NCBI GenBank assembly: GCA_944320815.1
Contig: CALUIZ010000001.1
Location: 124,001-188,000 of the forward strand
DNA from: an uncultured Phocaeicola sp.
GTDB lineage: Bacteria > Bacteroidota > Bacteroidia > Bacteroidales > Bacteroidaceae
Length of the DNA: 64,000 bases
Reading direction: 5' to 3'
Position 1 is the first letter of the stretch; each line of letters opens with the position of its first letter. The position numbers and the translations under genes were made by a program. Under the pieces are notes generated by a model. The model was not told the DNA's origin, ran no database searches, and worked only from the letters and a program-made list of their open reading frames with translations. Positions 17,517 to 26,279 of this stretch are shown here, one piece after another.

Positions 17517-18482
17517 TTATTTTGCAGATGATGTACCAAACAGTGAATCCACAAATTCGCGACGACGGAAAATCTGCAGATCGTCAATGCCTTCTCCCAG
17601 TCCGATATATTTCACCGGAATCTTGAACTGGTCGGAGATGCCGATTACCACCCCGCCTTTGGCCGTTCCATCCAGTTTGGTAATGGCCATAGCATTCACT
17701 TCGGTAGCCAATGTAAATTGTTTGGCCTGTTCAAACGCATTCTGTCCTGTTGACCCGTCTAGCACCAGAAGCACCTCATGGGGAGCGTCAGGAACCATTT
17801 TGCGCATCACATTCTTTATTTTGGTCAGTTCGTTCATCAGTCCAACCTTGTTGTGAAGGCGTCCCGCCGTATCAATGATGACCACATCGGCATGATTGGC
17901 TACAGCCGAACTGAGCGTGTCGAAAGCCACGGACGCAGGGTCCGCTCCCATCTTCTGTTTGACGACAGGCACTCCCACACGTTCGCCCCAAATCACCAGC
18001 TGCTCCACAGCCGCTGCCCGGAAAGTGTCCGCCGCACCCAGATACACCGACTTCCCGGCTTTCTTGAACTGGTAGGCCAACTTTCCGATAGTAGTTGTCT
18101 TGCCGACTCCATTCACTCCGACCACCATAATCACGTAGGGTTTCTTGTCTGCCGGCACACTGAAATCCTCCGCGTCAACCGTATTGTTCTCCGTCAGCAA
18201 CGCCGCGATTTCTTCCCGAAGGATATTGTTCAGTTCCTGCGTATTCACATATTTGTCCTTTGCCGCTCTGTCCTCAATGCGTCTGATGATCTTCAAGGTT
18301 GTTTCCACACCCACATCCGAAGTGATGAGCACCTCCTCCAAATTGTCAAGCACCTCATCATCTACCTTAGACTTTCCGGCAACGGCACGGGCAATCTTCC
18401 CGAACACGCTTTCTTTGGTCTTGGACAATCCCTTGTCCAATGTCTCCTTCTTTTCCTTAGAAAAAAAACTAAAAAATCCCAT
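17517..18482 (-). CDS. ftsY: FtsY, signal recognition particle receptor
   Basis: A 321-residue SRP-type GTPase. After a short charged start and the four-helix N domain, the G domain shows G1 GVNGVGKTT at 122-130, DTAGRLH (G3) and TKLDGTAKGG (G4 and following). The long acidic A domain of E. coli FtsY is absent, as usual in Bacteroidota. It docks ribosome-SRP complexes at the inner membrane. First gene of a transcript that continues into rimO and the HU genes. Confidence 0.96.
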   Translation of the reverse strand: MGFFSFFSKEKKETLDKGLSKTKESVFGKIARAVAGKSKVDDEVLDNLEEVLITSDVGVETTLKIIRRIEDRAAKDKYVNTQELNNILREEIAALLTENNTVDAEDFSVPADKKPYVIMVVGVNGVGKTTTIGKLAYQFKKAGKSVYLGAADTFRAAAVEQLVIWGERVGVPVVKQKMGADPASVAFDTLSSAVANHADVVIIDTAGRLHNKVGLMNELTKIKNVMRKMVPDAPHEVLLVLDGSTGQNAFEQAKQFTLATEVNAMAITKLDGTAKGGVVIGISDQFKIPVKYIGLGEGIDDLQIFRRREFVDSLFGTSSAK

Positions 18483-18526
18483 ACGTTATATTCTTATGTT
18501 ATTGCGATACGGACATATCTTATTTG

Positions 18527-18555
18527 CAAAGATACAGCAAAATGCGCACATTCAA
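18527..18555 (-). promoter_or_regulatory. Promoter of ftsY-rimO-HU
   Basis: Minus-strand TTG (18553-18555), 18 bases and TAtcTTTG (18527-18534). The predicted start near 18520 is 38 bases before the ftsY ATG and lies after the terminator of the ribosomal-protein cluster. Confidence 0.65.
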
Positions 18556-18590
18556 GAACAAAACACGAACAAAATCAAACGAGTCCATCA

Positions 18591-18629
18591 AAAAAAGGCA
18601 TACCCGCTTTCGCATGGGTATGCCTTTTT
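18591..18629. terminator. Terminator of rpmB-rpmG-DUF4295
   Basis: A long stem (AAAGGCATACCC with GGGTATGCCTTT) flanked by A runs on one side and T runs on the other, so it can work on either strand. On the minus strand it closes the ribosomal-protein transcript 31 bases after DUF4295 and insulates ftsY. Confidence 0.85.
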
Positions 18630-18660
18630 CCTTGAATCATATTTCAATTTTATCCAGTTC

Positions 18661-18816
18661 TTACTTCTTGAAGAATTCCTGCACTTTTTCATTAGGAACC
18701 ATCTGTTCATCAAAAACATAAGCACCTGTCTTAGGAGACTTGACCATTTTGATGACTTTTGTATAAGAACGGCCTTCCTTACCTGTCTGAAGGGTTGCGA
18801 CTGTTTTCTTTGCCAT
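18661..18816 (-). CDS. DUF4295 family small basic protein
   Basis: A 51-residue protein beginning MAKKTVATLQTGKEGRSY and ending EKVQEFFKK. It is basic and probably ribosome-associated. In Bacteroidota this tiny gene regularly follows rpmB and rpmG, as here (9 bases after rpmG). It is strongly diagnostic of the phylum; its function is not established. Confidence 0.9.
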   Translation of the reverse strand: MAKKTVATLQTGKEGRSYTKVIKMVKSPKTGAYVFDEQMVPNEKVQEFFKK

Positions 18817-18825
18817 ACTCTCTTA

Positions 18826-19014
18826 TTATTTAATTTCTTTATGAACGGTTACTCTCTTCAATATCGGATTGTACTTCTTCAGCTCCAATCTTTCGGTGGT
18901 GTTTTTCCGGTTCTTTGTCGTCACATAACGAGAAGTTCCCGGCATCCCACTGTCTTTCATTTCAGTACATTCAAGAATCACCTGTACTCTGTTTCCCTTA
19001 GCTTTCTTTGCCAT
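18826..19014 (-). CDS. rpmG: Ribosomal protein bL33
   Basis: A 62-residue protein with the bL33 pattern: [12 protein letters not shown], then [21 protein letters not shown] and KYNPILKR near the end. The zinc-binding CxxC pairs are missing (the C- form). It lies 16 bases after rpmB. Confidence 0.97.
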   Translation of the reverse strand: MAKKAKGNRVQVILECTEMKDSGMPGTSRYVTTKNRKNTTERLELKKYNPILKRVTVHKEIK

Positions 19015-19030
19015 AGTCTCTCTCTTTTAA

Positions 19031-19291
19031 TTAACCGACAATTTTGATATTCTTCCAATCGCAATATCCCTTTGCAACAGCTTCATTCAGTGCCGCATCA
19101 AGACCTTTCTTGTTAATAACTCGCAATCCGTTAGCACTGACTCTCAGGCTAATCCAGCAATCCTGCTCTACATAGTAGAACTTCTTAGTAAACAAGTTCA
19201 CCTCAAATCTTCTTTTTGTTCTTCTTTTTGAATGTGAAACATTGTTGCCAATCATGGCTTTCTTTCCGGTAATTTGACAAATTCTCGACAT
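19031..19291 (-). CDS. rpmB: Ribosomal protein bL28
   Basis: An 86-residue protein starting [21 protein letters not shown], the bL28 signature, with [13 protein letters not shown] and the conserved [14 protein letters not shown] core. First gene of the rpmB-rpmG-DUF4295 transcript. Confidence 0.97.
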   Translation of the reverse strand: MSRICQITGKKAMIGNNVSHSKRRTKRRFEVNLFTKKFYYVEQDCWISLRVSANGLRVINKKGLDAALNEAVAKGYCDWKNIKIVG

Positions 19292-19339
19292 TTCTATCTA
19301 GTTTTTATAGTTTTATTCATGGTCCCTTAAAACGGAGTG

Positions 19340-19370
19340 CAAAGTAAGTGATTTAATTTGACATGCACAA
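19340..19370 (-). promoter_or_regulatory. Promoter of rpmB-rpmG-DUF4295
   Basis: Minus-strand TTG (19368-19370), 20 bases and TTacTTTG (19340-19347), one mismatch to the TAnnTTTG box. It is the best match in the 103-base gap and gives a leader of about 40 bases. Confidence 0.5.
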
Positions 19371-19394
19371 GTTTTTCAACCATAAATTACACTT

Positions 19395-19895
19395 TTATTC
19401 CTCATTTTCCTGCTTTTGGCACAATTCGAGCAGCAATTGAAGCGTTTTCGTCGTCGCTCCCTGAATATTCTTCTCACGTCCTTCATCTTCGGAAAGTTTG
19501 GCTGTAAGCACTTTTCCCTTTCTTCCTGCAGCGACCCAGATTGTCCCCACCGGCTTGCCCGGTGTGCCTCCTCCCGGACCGGCGACACCGGAAGTGGCCA
19601 CCGCATAATCCGTGTGCAAGGTTTCCATTGCCCCATACACCATTTCAATGACCGTCTCTTCGCTTACCGCCCCATAGTTCTCAAGTGTTTCTTTTTTCAC
19701 GTGCAGAAGTTCTTCCTTCACTTCATTGGCATAAGCCACCACACCCCCTTTATAGAAACGTGAACTTCCCGGAATTGCAGTAATGATGGCAGCCACATTG
19801 CCTGCCGTACAACTTTCTGCTGTAGCCAGAGTGAACCCTTCCCTCCAGAAGATCTCACTGATCAGCTTGCTCAATGTTTTAGTTTCTACTGACAT
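19395..19895 (-). CDS. pncC: CinA C-terminal-domain protein (NMN amidohydrolase, PncC)
   Basis: A 166-residue stand-alone CinA C domain. Visible signatures are TAESCTAG near residues 23-30 (catalytic Ser), IPGSSRFYKGGVVAYAN and the loop GVAGPGGGTPGKPVGTIW. These enzymes deamidate nicotinamide mononucleotide to nicotinate mononucleotide in NAD salvage. The N-terminal ADP-ribose pyrophosphatase half of full CinA is missing, which is normal for PncC. Last gene of map-tsaD-pncC, 22 bases after tsaD. Confidence 0.9.
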   Translation of the reverse strand: MSVETKTLSKLISEIFWREGFTLATAESCTAGNVAAIITAIPGSSRFYKGGVVAYANEVKEELLHVKKETLENYGAVSEETVIEMVYGAMETLHTDYAVATSGVAGPGGGTPGKPVGTIWVAAGRKGKVLTAKLSEDEGREKNIQGATTKTLQLLLELCQKQENEE

Positions 19896-19917
19896 AATCT
19901 TTATTCTAATATATGTG

Positions 19918-20940
19918 TTACTTAATCGTCACCCGCGAATATGCAGGTGCATCAATGGCACAGAATTCCTTGTCCTGATATTTGAAATAACCGGTAATGG
20001 CTATCATCGCCGCATTGTCTGTGGTATATCCGAATTTGGGGATGAATATATCCCATCCGTATTTCTCCGCATGTTCGCAGAACGCATTGCGGAGGCCGTT
20101 GTTTGCCGAAACGCCGCCGGCCACAGCCACTTCCCTGATGCCCGTACTCTTCACCGCCTTGCGAAGCTTCTCCATCAGAATGTCCACAATCGTTTTCTCC
20201 AGAGATGCCGCCAGATCCGTCTTGTGATGTTCCACAAAGTCGGGGTCCTCCTTCACCCATTCACGAAGCGAATAAAGGAATGAGGTCTTCAGTCCGCTGA
20301 AGCTGTAGTCATATCCTGGAATGTGGGGCTTGCTGAATGTAAACGCATCCGGATTGCCCTGCCGCGCCAGCCGGTCGATAATCGGTCCGCCCGGATAGCC
20401 CAGTCCCATCACCTTTGAACACTTGTCAATGGCTTCACCTGCGGCATCGTCAATGGTCTGCCCCAGCACCTCCATGTCGTTATAGGCATTTACACGAATT
20501 ATCTGAGAGTTTCCTCCAGAAACGAGCAGACAGATAAAGGGGAACTTCGGCTGATGCGCCTCCTCTCCTTCTTCTTTTATGAAATGGGCCAGCACATGTC
20601 CTTGAAGGTGATTGACCTCAATCATAGGAATGCCCAGCGCACGCGAGAAACCTTTGGCGAACGAAACGCCTACCAGCAGCGAACCCATCAGACCCGGTCC
20701 GCGGGTAAAAGCCACCGCGCTCAACTCTTCTTTCTTCACACCCGCCCGCTTCAGTGCTTCATGTACCACCGGAACGATATTCTGCTGATGGGCCCGCGAA
20801 GCCAGCTCGGGCACCACCCCGCCATATGCTTCATGCACCGCCTGACTTGCAATCACGCTCGACAGCAACACACCATCCTTGATTACGGCGGCTGATGTGT
20901 CATCGCATGATGATTCTATACCCAATATAATTATACTCAT
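19918..20940 (-). CDS. tsaD: TsaD, tRNA threonylcarbamoyladenosine transferase
   Basis: A 340-residue ASKHA-fold enzyme that, with TsaB and TsaE, transfers threonylcarbamoyl to A37 of ANN-decoding tRNAs. It shows the N-terminal GIESSCDDTSAAV, metal-binding H111 and H115 (NHLQGH), LLVSGGNSQI, and the C-terminal AVAGGVSANNGLR and TTDNAAMIA. Full length for the family. It starts 4 bases after map stops. Confidence 0.97.
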   Translation of the reverse strand: MSIIILGIESSCDDTSAAVIKDGVLLSSVIASQAVHEAYGGVVPELASRAHQQNIVPVVHEALKRAGVKKEELSAVAFTRGPGLMGSLLVGVSFAKGFSRALGIPMIEVNHLQGHVLAHFIKEEGEEAHQPKFPFICLLVSGGNSQIIRVNAYNDMEVLGQTIDDAAGEAIDKCSKVMGLGYPGGPIIDRLARQGNPDAFTFSKPHIPGYDYSFSGLKTSFLYSLREWVKEDPDFVEHHKTDLAASLEKTIVDILMEKLRKAVKSTGIREVAVAGGVSANNGLRNAFCEHAEKYGWDIFIPKFGYTTDNAAMIAITGYFKYQDKEFCAIDAPAYSRVTIK

Positions 20941-20944
20941 TTTT

Positions 20945-21799
20945 CTAATATGTCAATATTTCCAGACCATGGTCTGTCATTACAAACGTGTGTTCCCATT
21001 GCGCGGAAGGAAGCTCATCCTCCGTAACCACGGTCCACCCGTCCTCTTCATCTATAAACACTTCCCATGTCCCCATGTTAATCATAGGTTCGATGGTGAA
21101 CACCATGCCCGGCACGAGCAACATCCCCGTCCCTTTCTTTCCATAATGCACCACATCCGGCTCTTCATGGAACTCCAGACCCACTCCGTGTCCGCACAAG
21201 TCGCGCACGACAGAGAAGCCGTTCTTCTTGGCATGTTTTTCTATCGCATTTCCCAAGTCTCCCACGAAGCTGAACGGCTTGGCCGCCTCCATCCCGATTT
21301 CCAGACATTCCTTCGCCACCCTGACCAGCTTTTCTTTTTCCGGAGTGGTCTGTCCTATGACAAACATACGCGAAGCGTCTGCATAATAACCATCAAGGAT
21401 AGTCGTGCAATCCACATTTATAATATCACCTTCTTCCAGCACCTCCACATCGTTCGGAATCCCATGGCAGACTACTTCATTGATGGAAGTGCAGCAGCTT
21501 TTCGGAAAGCCCTCATACCCCAGACAGGCGGGAACCGCCCCATGGCTTACCGTGTAGTCGTACACCAGCTTGTCGATGTCGGCCGTGGTCATGCCTGCAT
21601 GAATCTCCCTTTCCACCAAATCCAGCACACCGGTGTTGATTACACCGCTGCGCCGTATGCCTTCTATCTGTTCCGGGGTTTTTATCAGTTCACGCGTCGG
21701 AACCAGATGCCCTTTGTCCTGATAGTACAGCACTTTCCTGTCAAGTTCTGTCAGTTCAGCACCCTTGGGCACCCTCCAGTTTATTCTATGCTTCCTCAT
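20945..21799 (-). CDS. map: Type I methionine aminopeptidase
   Basis: A 284-residue enzyme that removes initiator methionine. The pita-bread fold is evident with metal-ligand segments NVDCTTILDGYYADASR (two Asp), GHGVGLEFHEEP (His), FTIEPMI (Glu) and SAQWEHTF (Glu). An N-terminal extension of about 40 residues (KHRINWRVPKGAEL...) is typical of Bacteroidota Map. A longer frame starts at 21820, but the -7 box at 21822-21829 would place the transcript start inside it, so the ATG at 21799 is preferred. Confidence 0.95.
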   Translation of the reverse strand: MRKHRINWRVPKGAELTELDRKVLYYQDKGHLVPTRELIKTPEQIEGIRRSGVINTGVLDLVEREIHAGMTTADIDKLVYDYTVSHGAVPACLGYEGFPKSCCTSINEVVCHGIPNDVEVLEEGDIINVDCTTILDGYYADASRMFVIGQTTPEKEKLVRVAKECLEIGMEAAKPFSFVGDLGNAIEKHAKKNGFSVVRDLCGHGVGLEFHEEPDVVHYGKKGTGMLLVPGMVFTIEPMINMGTWEVFIDEEDGWTVVTEDELPSAQWEHTFVMTDHGLEILTY

Positions 21800-21821
21800 T
21801 GTTTCTATTAAAATGACCATG

Positions 21822-21829
21822 CAAAGTTA
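21822..21829 (-). promoter_or_regulatory. -7 box of the map-tsaD-pncC transcript
   Basis: Minus-strand TAacTTTG, exact to consensus, with the predicted start near 21816. No TTG lies at the right distance, so recognition may rest on the -7 box alone. Confidence 0.55.
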
Positions 21830-21952
21830 TGGAAAATCCATGAGATATACGAAAGAAAAAACAGCAAAATCATGAACCGGACGCACATGAAGACATTTCC
21901 GGACGGCATTTCCGCAAAGGAGAAATTCCGGTCGTCCCATCGTGTCACTTCC

Positions 21953-21975
21953 AAATCCGGAACGGCGGATTTTTT
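21953..21975 (+). terminator. Orphan plus-strand terminator-like hairpin
   Basis: AAATCCG (21953-21959) pairs with CGGATTT (21966-21972) around GAACGG and runs into T. No plus-strand gene precedes it: the upstream neighbour map is transcribed the other way. It could end a small RNA or be chance. Confidence 0.35.
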
Positions 21976-22048
21976 CATCCATTATGCAACTATTATGTTC
22001 CAAACGGATGACAAAACAAAATTTCAGAACATTTAAAAGCCTTATCGC

Positions 22049-22079
22049 TTGCAATAAAGACAAATTGTTCTTATTTTTG
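22049..22079 (+). promoter_or_regulatory. Promoter of the winged-helix gene
   Basis: Plus-strand TTG (22049-22051), 20 bases and TAttTTTG (22072-22079), a full match to the Bacteroidota consensus. The predicted start near 22086 gives a 37-base A+T-rich leader. Confidence 0.75.
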
Positions 22080-22122
22080 TTCAGCCAATAACAATTTACT
22101 ACAAACTACTAATTTTTTTATT

Positions 22123-22344
22123 ATGATGAACAAGAATCAAATCGGAGAAAACGCAGGCATTGTCTGGAGACTTCTGTCAGACAACGCACACTGGGATTAC
22201 GAGAAGCTTAAAGAAGCTTCCGGGTTATGCGACAGAGATTTGAATGCCGCCATCGGTTGGCTAGCGCGCGAAGACAAAATAGACTTTGACATCGACAACG
22301 GTCACGACAGACTATTCCTTCACGTAAATGTCTATATCGGCTAA
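22123..22344 (+). CDS. Winged helix-turn-helix protein (DUF2582-like)
   Basis: A 73-residue protein (or 72 from the second ATG) whose whole length fits one small winged-helix domain: GIVWRLLSDNAHWDYEKLKEAS, then LNAAIGWLAREDKIDFD and a short wing (DRLFLHVNVYIG). It matches the DUF2582 pattern common in Bacteroidota and some archaea. It may bind nucleic acid, but no target is known. It has a strong own promoter and a terminator, so it is probably highly expressed. Confidence 0.85.
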   Translation: MMNKNQIGENAGIVWRLLSDNAHWDYEKLKEASGLCDRDLNAAIGWLAREDKIDFDIDNGHDRLFLHVNVYIG

Positions 22345-22349
22345 ATAAA

Positions 22350-22389
22350 AAAGGGTATGCCACTGATCTTTCCTCTGTGCATACCCTTT
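22350..22389. terminator. Shared bidirectional terminator
   Basis: AAAGGGTATGC (22350-22360) pairs with GCATACCCTTT (22379-22389), with A runs before and T-rich sequence after. It can end both the winged-helix gene (plus) and the MgtC-like gene (minus), which converge here. Confidence 0.8.
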
Positions 22390-22414
22390 CTTTATATCTT
22401 CCGGAACGGACTTG

Positions 22415-23086
22415 TCAGATAATCTTGTTTACCGTTATTCCCGGGAAATCATGGAGCAGAAGGAGAAGGAGCCCTTCTTCATTCATGCGCCTCGCCTTCA
22501 CCACAAGCGTGACGTGATATCTCATCTTCCCCTCTTCCACCACCTTATGCATTTCATAGGAAGAGATGCGATAATCGTCTGTCCTGAAATTGGCTGAAAC
22601 GGCTTTCAGAATCTCTTCGTTGTCTGCCGTAAACTCTACAATCATGTTCCGCATCCCGATACTCTTGAAACAGCGGCTCAACACCTCCAGCCCAATCAAC
22701 GCCAAAGCAGTGGCTGTGATTCCGATGCCATACATTCCGGCTCCGATGGCAAGGCCTATGCCTGCAGTAGCCCACACCCCGGCAGCCGTGGTCAGTCCCC
22801 TCACAATCTGTTTCTGAAGGAGAATAATCGTTCCGGCTCCGATGAAACCTATCCCGCTCACCACCTGAGAGGCGATACGGCTGGGATCAAGCCGCACCAG
22901 ATCCCGTTCAAGTACATCAGAAAAACCATACTGCGACACAATCATCATCAACGCACTGCCCAGCGCGACCAGAAAATGTGTGCGGTAGCCCGCTTCTTTG
23001 GCACGATATTCACGCTCCAGTCCGATGAGGACTCCCATTACTCCGGCCACGAACAGCCTGAGACTAAAATCCAGAAATAAGTTCAT
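22415..23086 (-). CDS. MgtC/SapB family membrane protein
   Basis: A 223-residue protein: about five membrane spans in residues 1-145 with MgtC hallmarks (GVLIGLEREYRAKEAGYRTH, RIASQVVSGIGFIGAGTI, RGLTTAAGVWATAGIGLA), then a soluble ACT-like C-terminal domain. The family is linked to growth in low magnesium and to regulation of ATP synthase or Mg uptake in pathogens. In commensals the role is unclear. Monocistronic. Confidence 0.92.
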   Translation of the reverse strand: MNLFLDFSLRLFVAGVMGVLIGLEREYRAKEAGYRTHFLVALGSALMMIVSQYGFSDVLERDLVRLDPSRIASQVVSGIGFIGAGTIILLQKQIVRGLTTAAGVWATAGIGLAIGAGMYGIGITATALALIGLEVLSRCFKSIGMRNMIVEFTADNEEILKAVSANFRTDDYRISSYEMHKVVEEGKMRYHVTLVVKARRMNEEGLLLLLLHDFPGITVNKII

Positions 23087-23110
23087 AAAGCAAATCTATC
23101 TGTCATATGG

Positions 23111-23138
23111 CAAAGATAAAAGATTTCTGCGAAACAAA
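23111..23138 (-). promoter_or_regulatory. Promoter of the MgtC-like gene
   Basis: Minus-strand TAtcTTTG (23111-23118) is exact. TTTG at 23135-23138 is only 16 bases away, slightly short. The predicted start near 23104 gives an 18-base leader. Confidence 0.5.
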
Positions 23139-23423
23139 AGCCTGGTCGGACAAAAGAAGAAGGATAGAGTATAGAAAATAGCCCGTTACTTTACGGAGGG
23201 TCACGGGTAATGGATGTTTCCACGCAATGCGAACGGCCGGCACATTAACAATGCCAGCCACAAGACTCCGGCACTTGCGTGCATGGAAAAGTCCTGCGGC
23301 TGGCATGATTAGCACATTAAAAATTTCTGTATGCTTCTGTGTCCCCTGCGTGCTGCCGAAGACATCAACGAAATGCACAAATGCATCCCGCGCACAGTAT
23401 AAACTGAATCCAGTCTAACTAAC
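23139..23423. other. Intergenic region with a hairpin, no gene seen
   Basis: The gap between the MgtC-like gene and the PUL holds no convincing reading frame. TGCCAGCC (23252-23259) can pair with GGCTGGCA (23298-23305), with inner GACT/AGTC pairing, and GCACATTAA recurs on both sides (about 23240 and 23312). It lies just downstream of the GH2 stop at 23424 and may mark the end of the PUL transcript or a small RNA. Confidence 0.35.
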
Positions 23424-26279
23424 TTATTTTAATTTCGGCTTCAATTCATCAGGCGAATCCTTGGTAAACATGTTTACTTTCGGAGCTTCTTTCTCAAATA
23501 AATCAGTTACGGTCTGTGGCTCCAGCGTTAGGGCTGGTTGGAAATCTTCACTTTTCATGTAGCTGATTATCGCTTTACGCATCTGTCGGGCTACAGGCCT
23601 GTGCTCAAGATTGCCGGTTATGTCCATAGTGGTCATCAGCAGTTTCCCTCCCTCTACATTGGCTTCTATCAACATGCCCAGTTTTCGGCTGATGTGCCAG
23701 GTGTCGATAGGCTGGATGGGAGGCTGGTAACCGGCAGGGAACTCGCGGAGGTTCATCACCTGTGCATTGTTCAGCAATTCCCACCAATTGAGGTTGCTCC
23801 AATTATCGGTAGGGAACTCACGGAACAAGGGGTGTGAGGTGTCGATATAGGCACCTGTCGTGTGCGGCGGGCGCATCTTGAACCAGCTCGTGTTCCAGAA
23901 TACAGGCAGATAGGTTTGCTTTACGTCATTGCCTAACCGGACTTTTCCCGCAGCCGTTATGAGCACTTTGCCTCCGTTACGCAAGGTTTCTACTGCTTTT
24001 TTATCCAATGTATCGGTGATGAGAATCCCTTGAGCTTCGGGCATTTGTGTTTCGGAGGGATAAACCCAGAATTCCCATTTGTTTTCTATGCGCCGGCTTG
24101 TTTCGTCTTGTGGACGGGTCACTACGGTCAGTGTAAGTTTGGTCGGCTCATTGAATGCTTCCAACGGATATTCGACCGTACCGAGAGGGATGTTTTTGCC
24201 TACGGCTATATCGCCTTGCGAGAGCAGCCCGCGGGTGTACTCGTTGTGTTTGTCATCGTGTATGTAATACATCGAGCGGGCATTGCGCAGGGTTTCTTTG
24301 TAGGCGTTATACATCTCCACATCCACCCGGAGCGTATCGAGGTCGGTGTACACAAACTTCGGGAATTTGGCAAGCGGCACTATGGGAGCGCAGAAACGTG
24401 TCCAGTCTTCGGCAGTGCAATATCCCTTTTCTCGCCAAAAGACGTTGAGTACGCCGACCAATGCAGTCCCTTGCCCGCTATAGTCGTTGAGCGAAAGCAT
24501 CTGGAAACCTGCATAGTCTTTGGTACGCAGGTTGCGTTCGATGTCGTATTTATAAGCTAATGTCTGCAGTTTCCCGCTTGCCATGAGGAACTTTCCGGCT
24601 TGCGCTTCCATGCCGTTGTCACGGAGCAGGTCGGCGAATATCTCGAAGTTGCGCGCTTTGTAGGCTCCGGTGTATTGGGCGGTTTCCTTCAGGTCGGGGA
24701 AGGCGCACCATTGTCCTAACTCGTGGCTCAGATAAGGTTCGTTTACATCGAAGGTAATCGGCTGGCGTCCCTTTTGAGTGACACGAATGATGTTCGGGTA
24801 AAAGTTGTCAACAGATTGGGGCGGTTGTCGTTTCCAGTCCAGTCCGCGTGCGCCTCCTTTCACGTGGTATTGGCTTCGGAGGTCCCATGCCCAGCCTCCG
24901 CCTACCGATGCTCCGCAATACACCCGGCGGTCATCGCCTGTCTGTTTCCAATAATCTACAAAGTCGCCGACCCATTCCACCCAGTTGCCAGCCGGTTCGT
25001 TTCCAGCCGCGAGCATACAGAACGAGGGATGATTGCCGTATGCCTCTACCATGCGTTCGGTTTCTTCCAGCAGGTAACGGTCGATGCTCATTCCGTTTCC
25101 GAGACGCACACCGTGATTGGGCCAAGAAGGACCTTCGGGCTGTAAGTAGAAACCGACTTTGTCGGCAGCCGAGAAAGCCGCTTCGGGGGGACAGTAGGAA
25201 TGGAAACGCATCATGTTCAGACCATATTCTTTGCATTTGCGGAACACTGCGAGCCACGACGCTTCATCAGTAGGAGGATAGCCAGTAAGCGGGAAACAAC
25301 AATTCTCTACCGTGCCACGCATCCAGATAGGTTTGCCGTTCAGATAGAACTGGCGGCCTTTGGCTTCAATCTTTCGCATGCCGAACGTGGTGCGTACGGT
25401 ATCTTTGTCCAACACAGAAGTCAGCGTATAGAGGTTGGGCGAAAACTCGTCCCAAAGTTTCACATCGCTGCCCATGGGCAAAGTCACCTTTACGATACCT
25501 TTCCCGTCGGGTACAAGTGCTTTGCGTTCATATTGTTTCCCTGCTACGTGGAAACTCAGGTCGTGTTTGCCTTTTCCGCCTTCGATACGCAATGCCACTT
25601 CTATGGTTTGGTCATCAATGTCGGGGTAAACTTGTACGTTGGCTATGTATTCCATCGGGTGAGCTTGCAGTTCGATTCGTCCGGCAATGCCGTTCCAGTC
25701 TCCTTGCGTTTGGTCGGTGACACTATGCGAATCCTGCCCCACGCATACGTTTTCGATGCCATTATAAACCCGGACCGTTACTTCATTGTCTTTTCCCGGA
25801 AGGATGAGTCCGGTCACATCGAATACATGCGGCACGCTGAGTGACGAATCGCGTCCGGCTTCTTTGCCGTTGATGAATACGGTGGTTTCGATGTGCGGGC
25901 GTTCGAGGAAAAGCAGCACACGTTGTTTCTTCCAACTTTTGGGTACGCTCACCGTACGGCTATACCAGGCATGACCCACGTAGTGCTTTTCAGGAGTCAG
26001 GAAGAACGGGAACTTCAGATTGCCCTGCACGCGGTATTTCTCCATATACGGATTGAAGTAGAACGATGAGTCGTAGAGGCTGCTTACCCATTGGGTATTT
26101 ATGGTTACATCATCTCCTTTTCCGTTGGTCAGCATCGATCCGGGCAAAGTAATGCGGTCGTTGTATGCCGGATGTTCTCCTTGAGCGAATTTCCATTCGC
26201 CTGCCAAGTCAATTTTGTTTTGCGCATAAACCGTTGCGCTCAACAACATCAATACGAATAAAATATGTTTCTTTTTCAT
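23424..26279 (-). CDS. Glycoside hydrolase family 2 exo-enzyme
   Basis: A 951-residue secreted enzyme. After the signal peptide (1-19) come a jelly-roll sugar-binding domain (about 25-210, with WYSRTVSVP and VFINGKEAG), an Ig-like domain (to about 305) and a TIM barrel opened by MRKIEAKGRQFYLNGKPI. The acid/base Glu428 lies in AAGNEPAGNW and the likely nucleophile is Glu520 in SHELGQW. A C-terminal extension of about 300 residues follows. Activity is probably beta-galactosidase-like in this galactan PUL; GH2 also includes beta-glucuronidases and mannosidases, so the substrate is inferred from context. It overlaps the upstream GH35 gene by 4 bases. Confidence 0.9.
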   Translation of the reverse strand: MKKKHILFVLMLLSATVYAQNKIDLAGEWKFAQGEHPAYNDRITLPGSMLTNGKGDDVTINTQWVSSLYDSSFYFNPYMEKYRVQGNLKFPFFLTPEKHYVGHAWYSRTVSVPKSWKKQRVLLFLERPHIETTVFINGKEAGRDSSLSVPHVFDVTGLILPGKDNEVTVRVYNGIENVCVGQDSHSVTDQTQGDWNGIAGRIELQAHPMEYIANVQVYPDIDDQTIEVALRIEGGKGKHDLSFHVAGKQYERKALVPDGKGIVKVTLPMGSDVKLWDEFSPNLYTLTSVLDKDTVRTTFGMRKIEAKGRQFYLNGKPIWMRGTVENCCFPLTGYPPTDEASWLAVFRKCKEYGLNMMRFHSYCPPEAAFSAADKVGFYLQPEGPSWPNHGVRLGNGMSIDRYLLEETERMVEAYGNHPSFCMLAAGNEPAGNWVEWVGDFVDYWKQTGDDRRVYCGASVGGGWAWDLRSQYHVKGGARGLDWKRQPPQSVDNFYPNIIRVTQKGRQPITFDVNEPYLSHELGQWCAFPDLKETAQYTGAYKARNFEIFADLLRDNGMEAQAGKFLMASGKLQTLAYKYDIERNLRTKDYAGFQMLSLNDYSGQGTALVGVLNVFWREKGYCTAEDWTRFCAPIVPLAKFPKFVYTDLDTLRVDVEMYNAYKETLRNARSMYYIHDDKHNEYTRGLLSQGDIAVGKNIPLGTVEYPLEAFNEPTKLTLTVVTRPQDETSRRIENKWEFWVYPSETQMPEAQGILITDTLDKKAVETLRNGGKVLITAAGKVRLGNDVKQTYLPVFWNTSWFKMRPPHTTGAYIDTSHPLFREFPTDNWSNLNWWELLNNAQVMNLREFPAGYQPPIQPIDTWHISRKLGMLIEANVEGGKLLMTTMDITGNLEHRPVARQMRKAIISYMKSEDFQPALTLEPQTVTDLFEKEAPKVNMFTKDSPDELKPKLK

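Noticed and set aside
21871..22035. 54-codon plus-strand frame between map and the winged-helix gene
   Set aside because: No promoter and no hydrophobic or domain pattern, and it runs through the terminator-like hairpin at 21953.
23103..23378. 91-codon minus-strand frame between the MgtC-like gene and the PUL
   Set aside because: No domain, odd composition, and it spans the MgtC promoter; better explained as intergenic with a hairpin.
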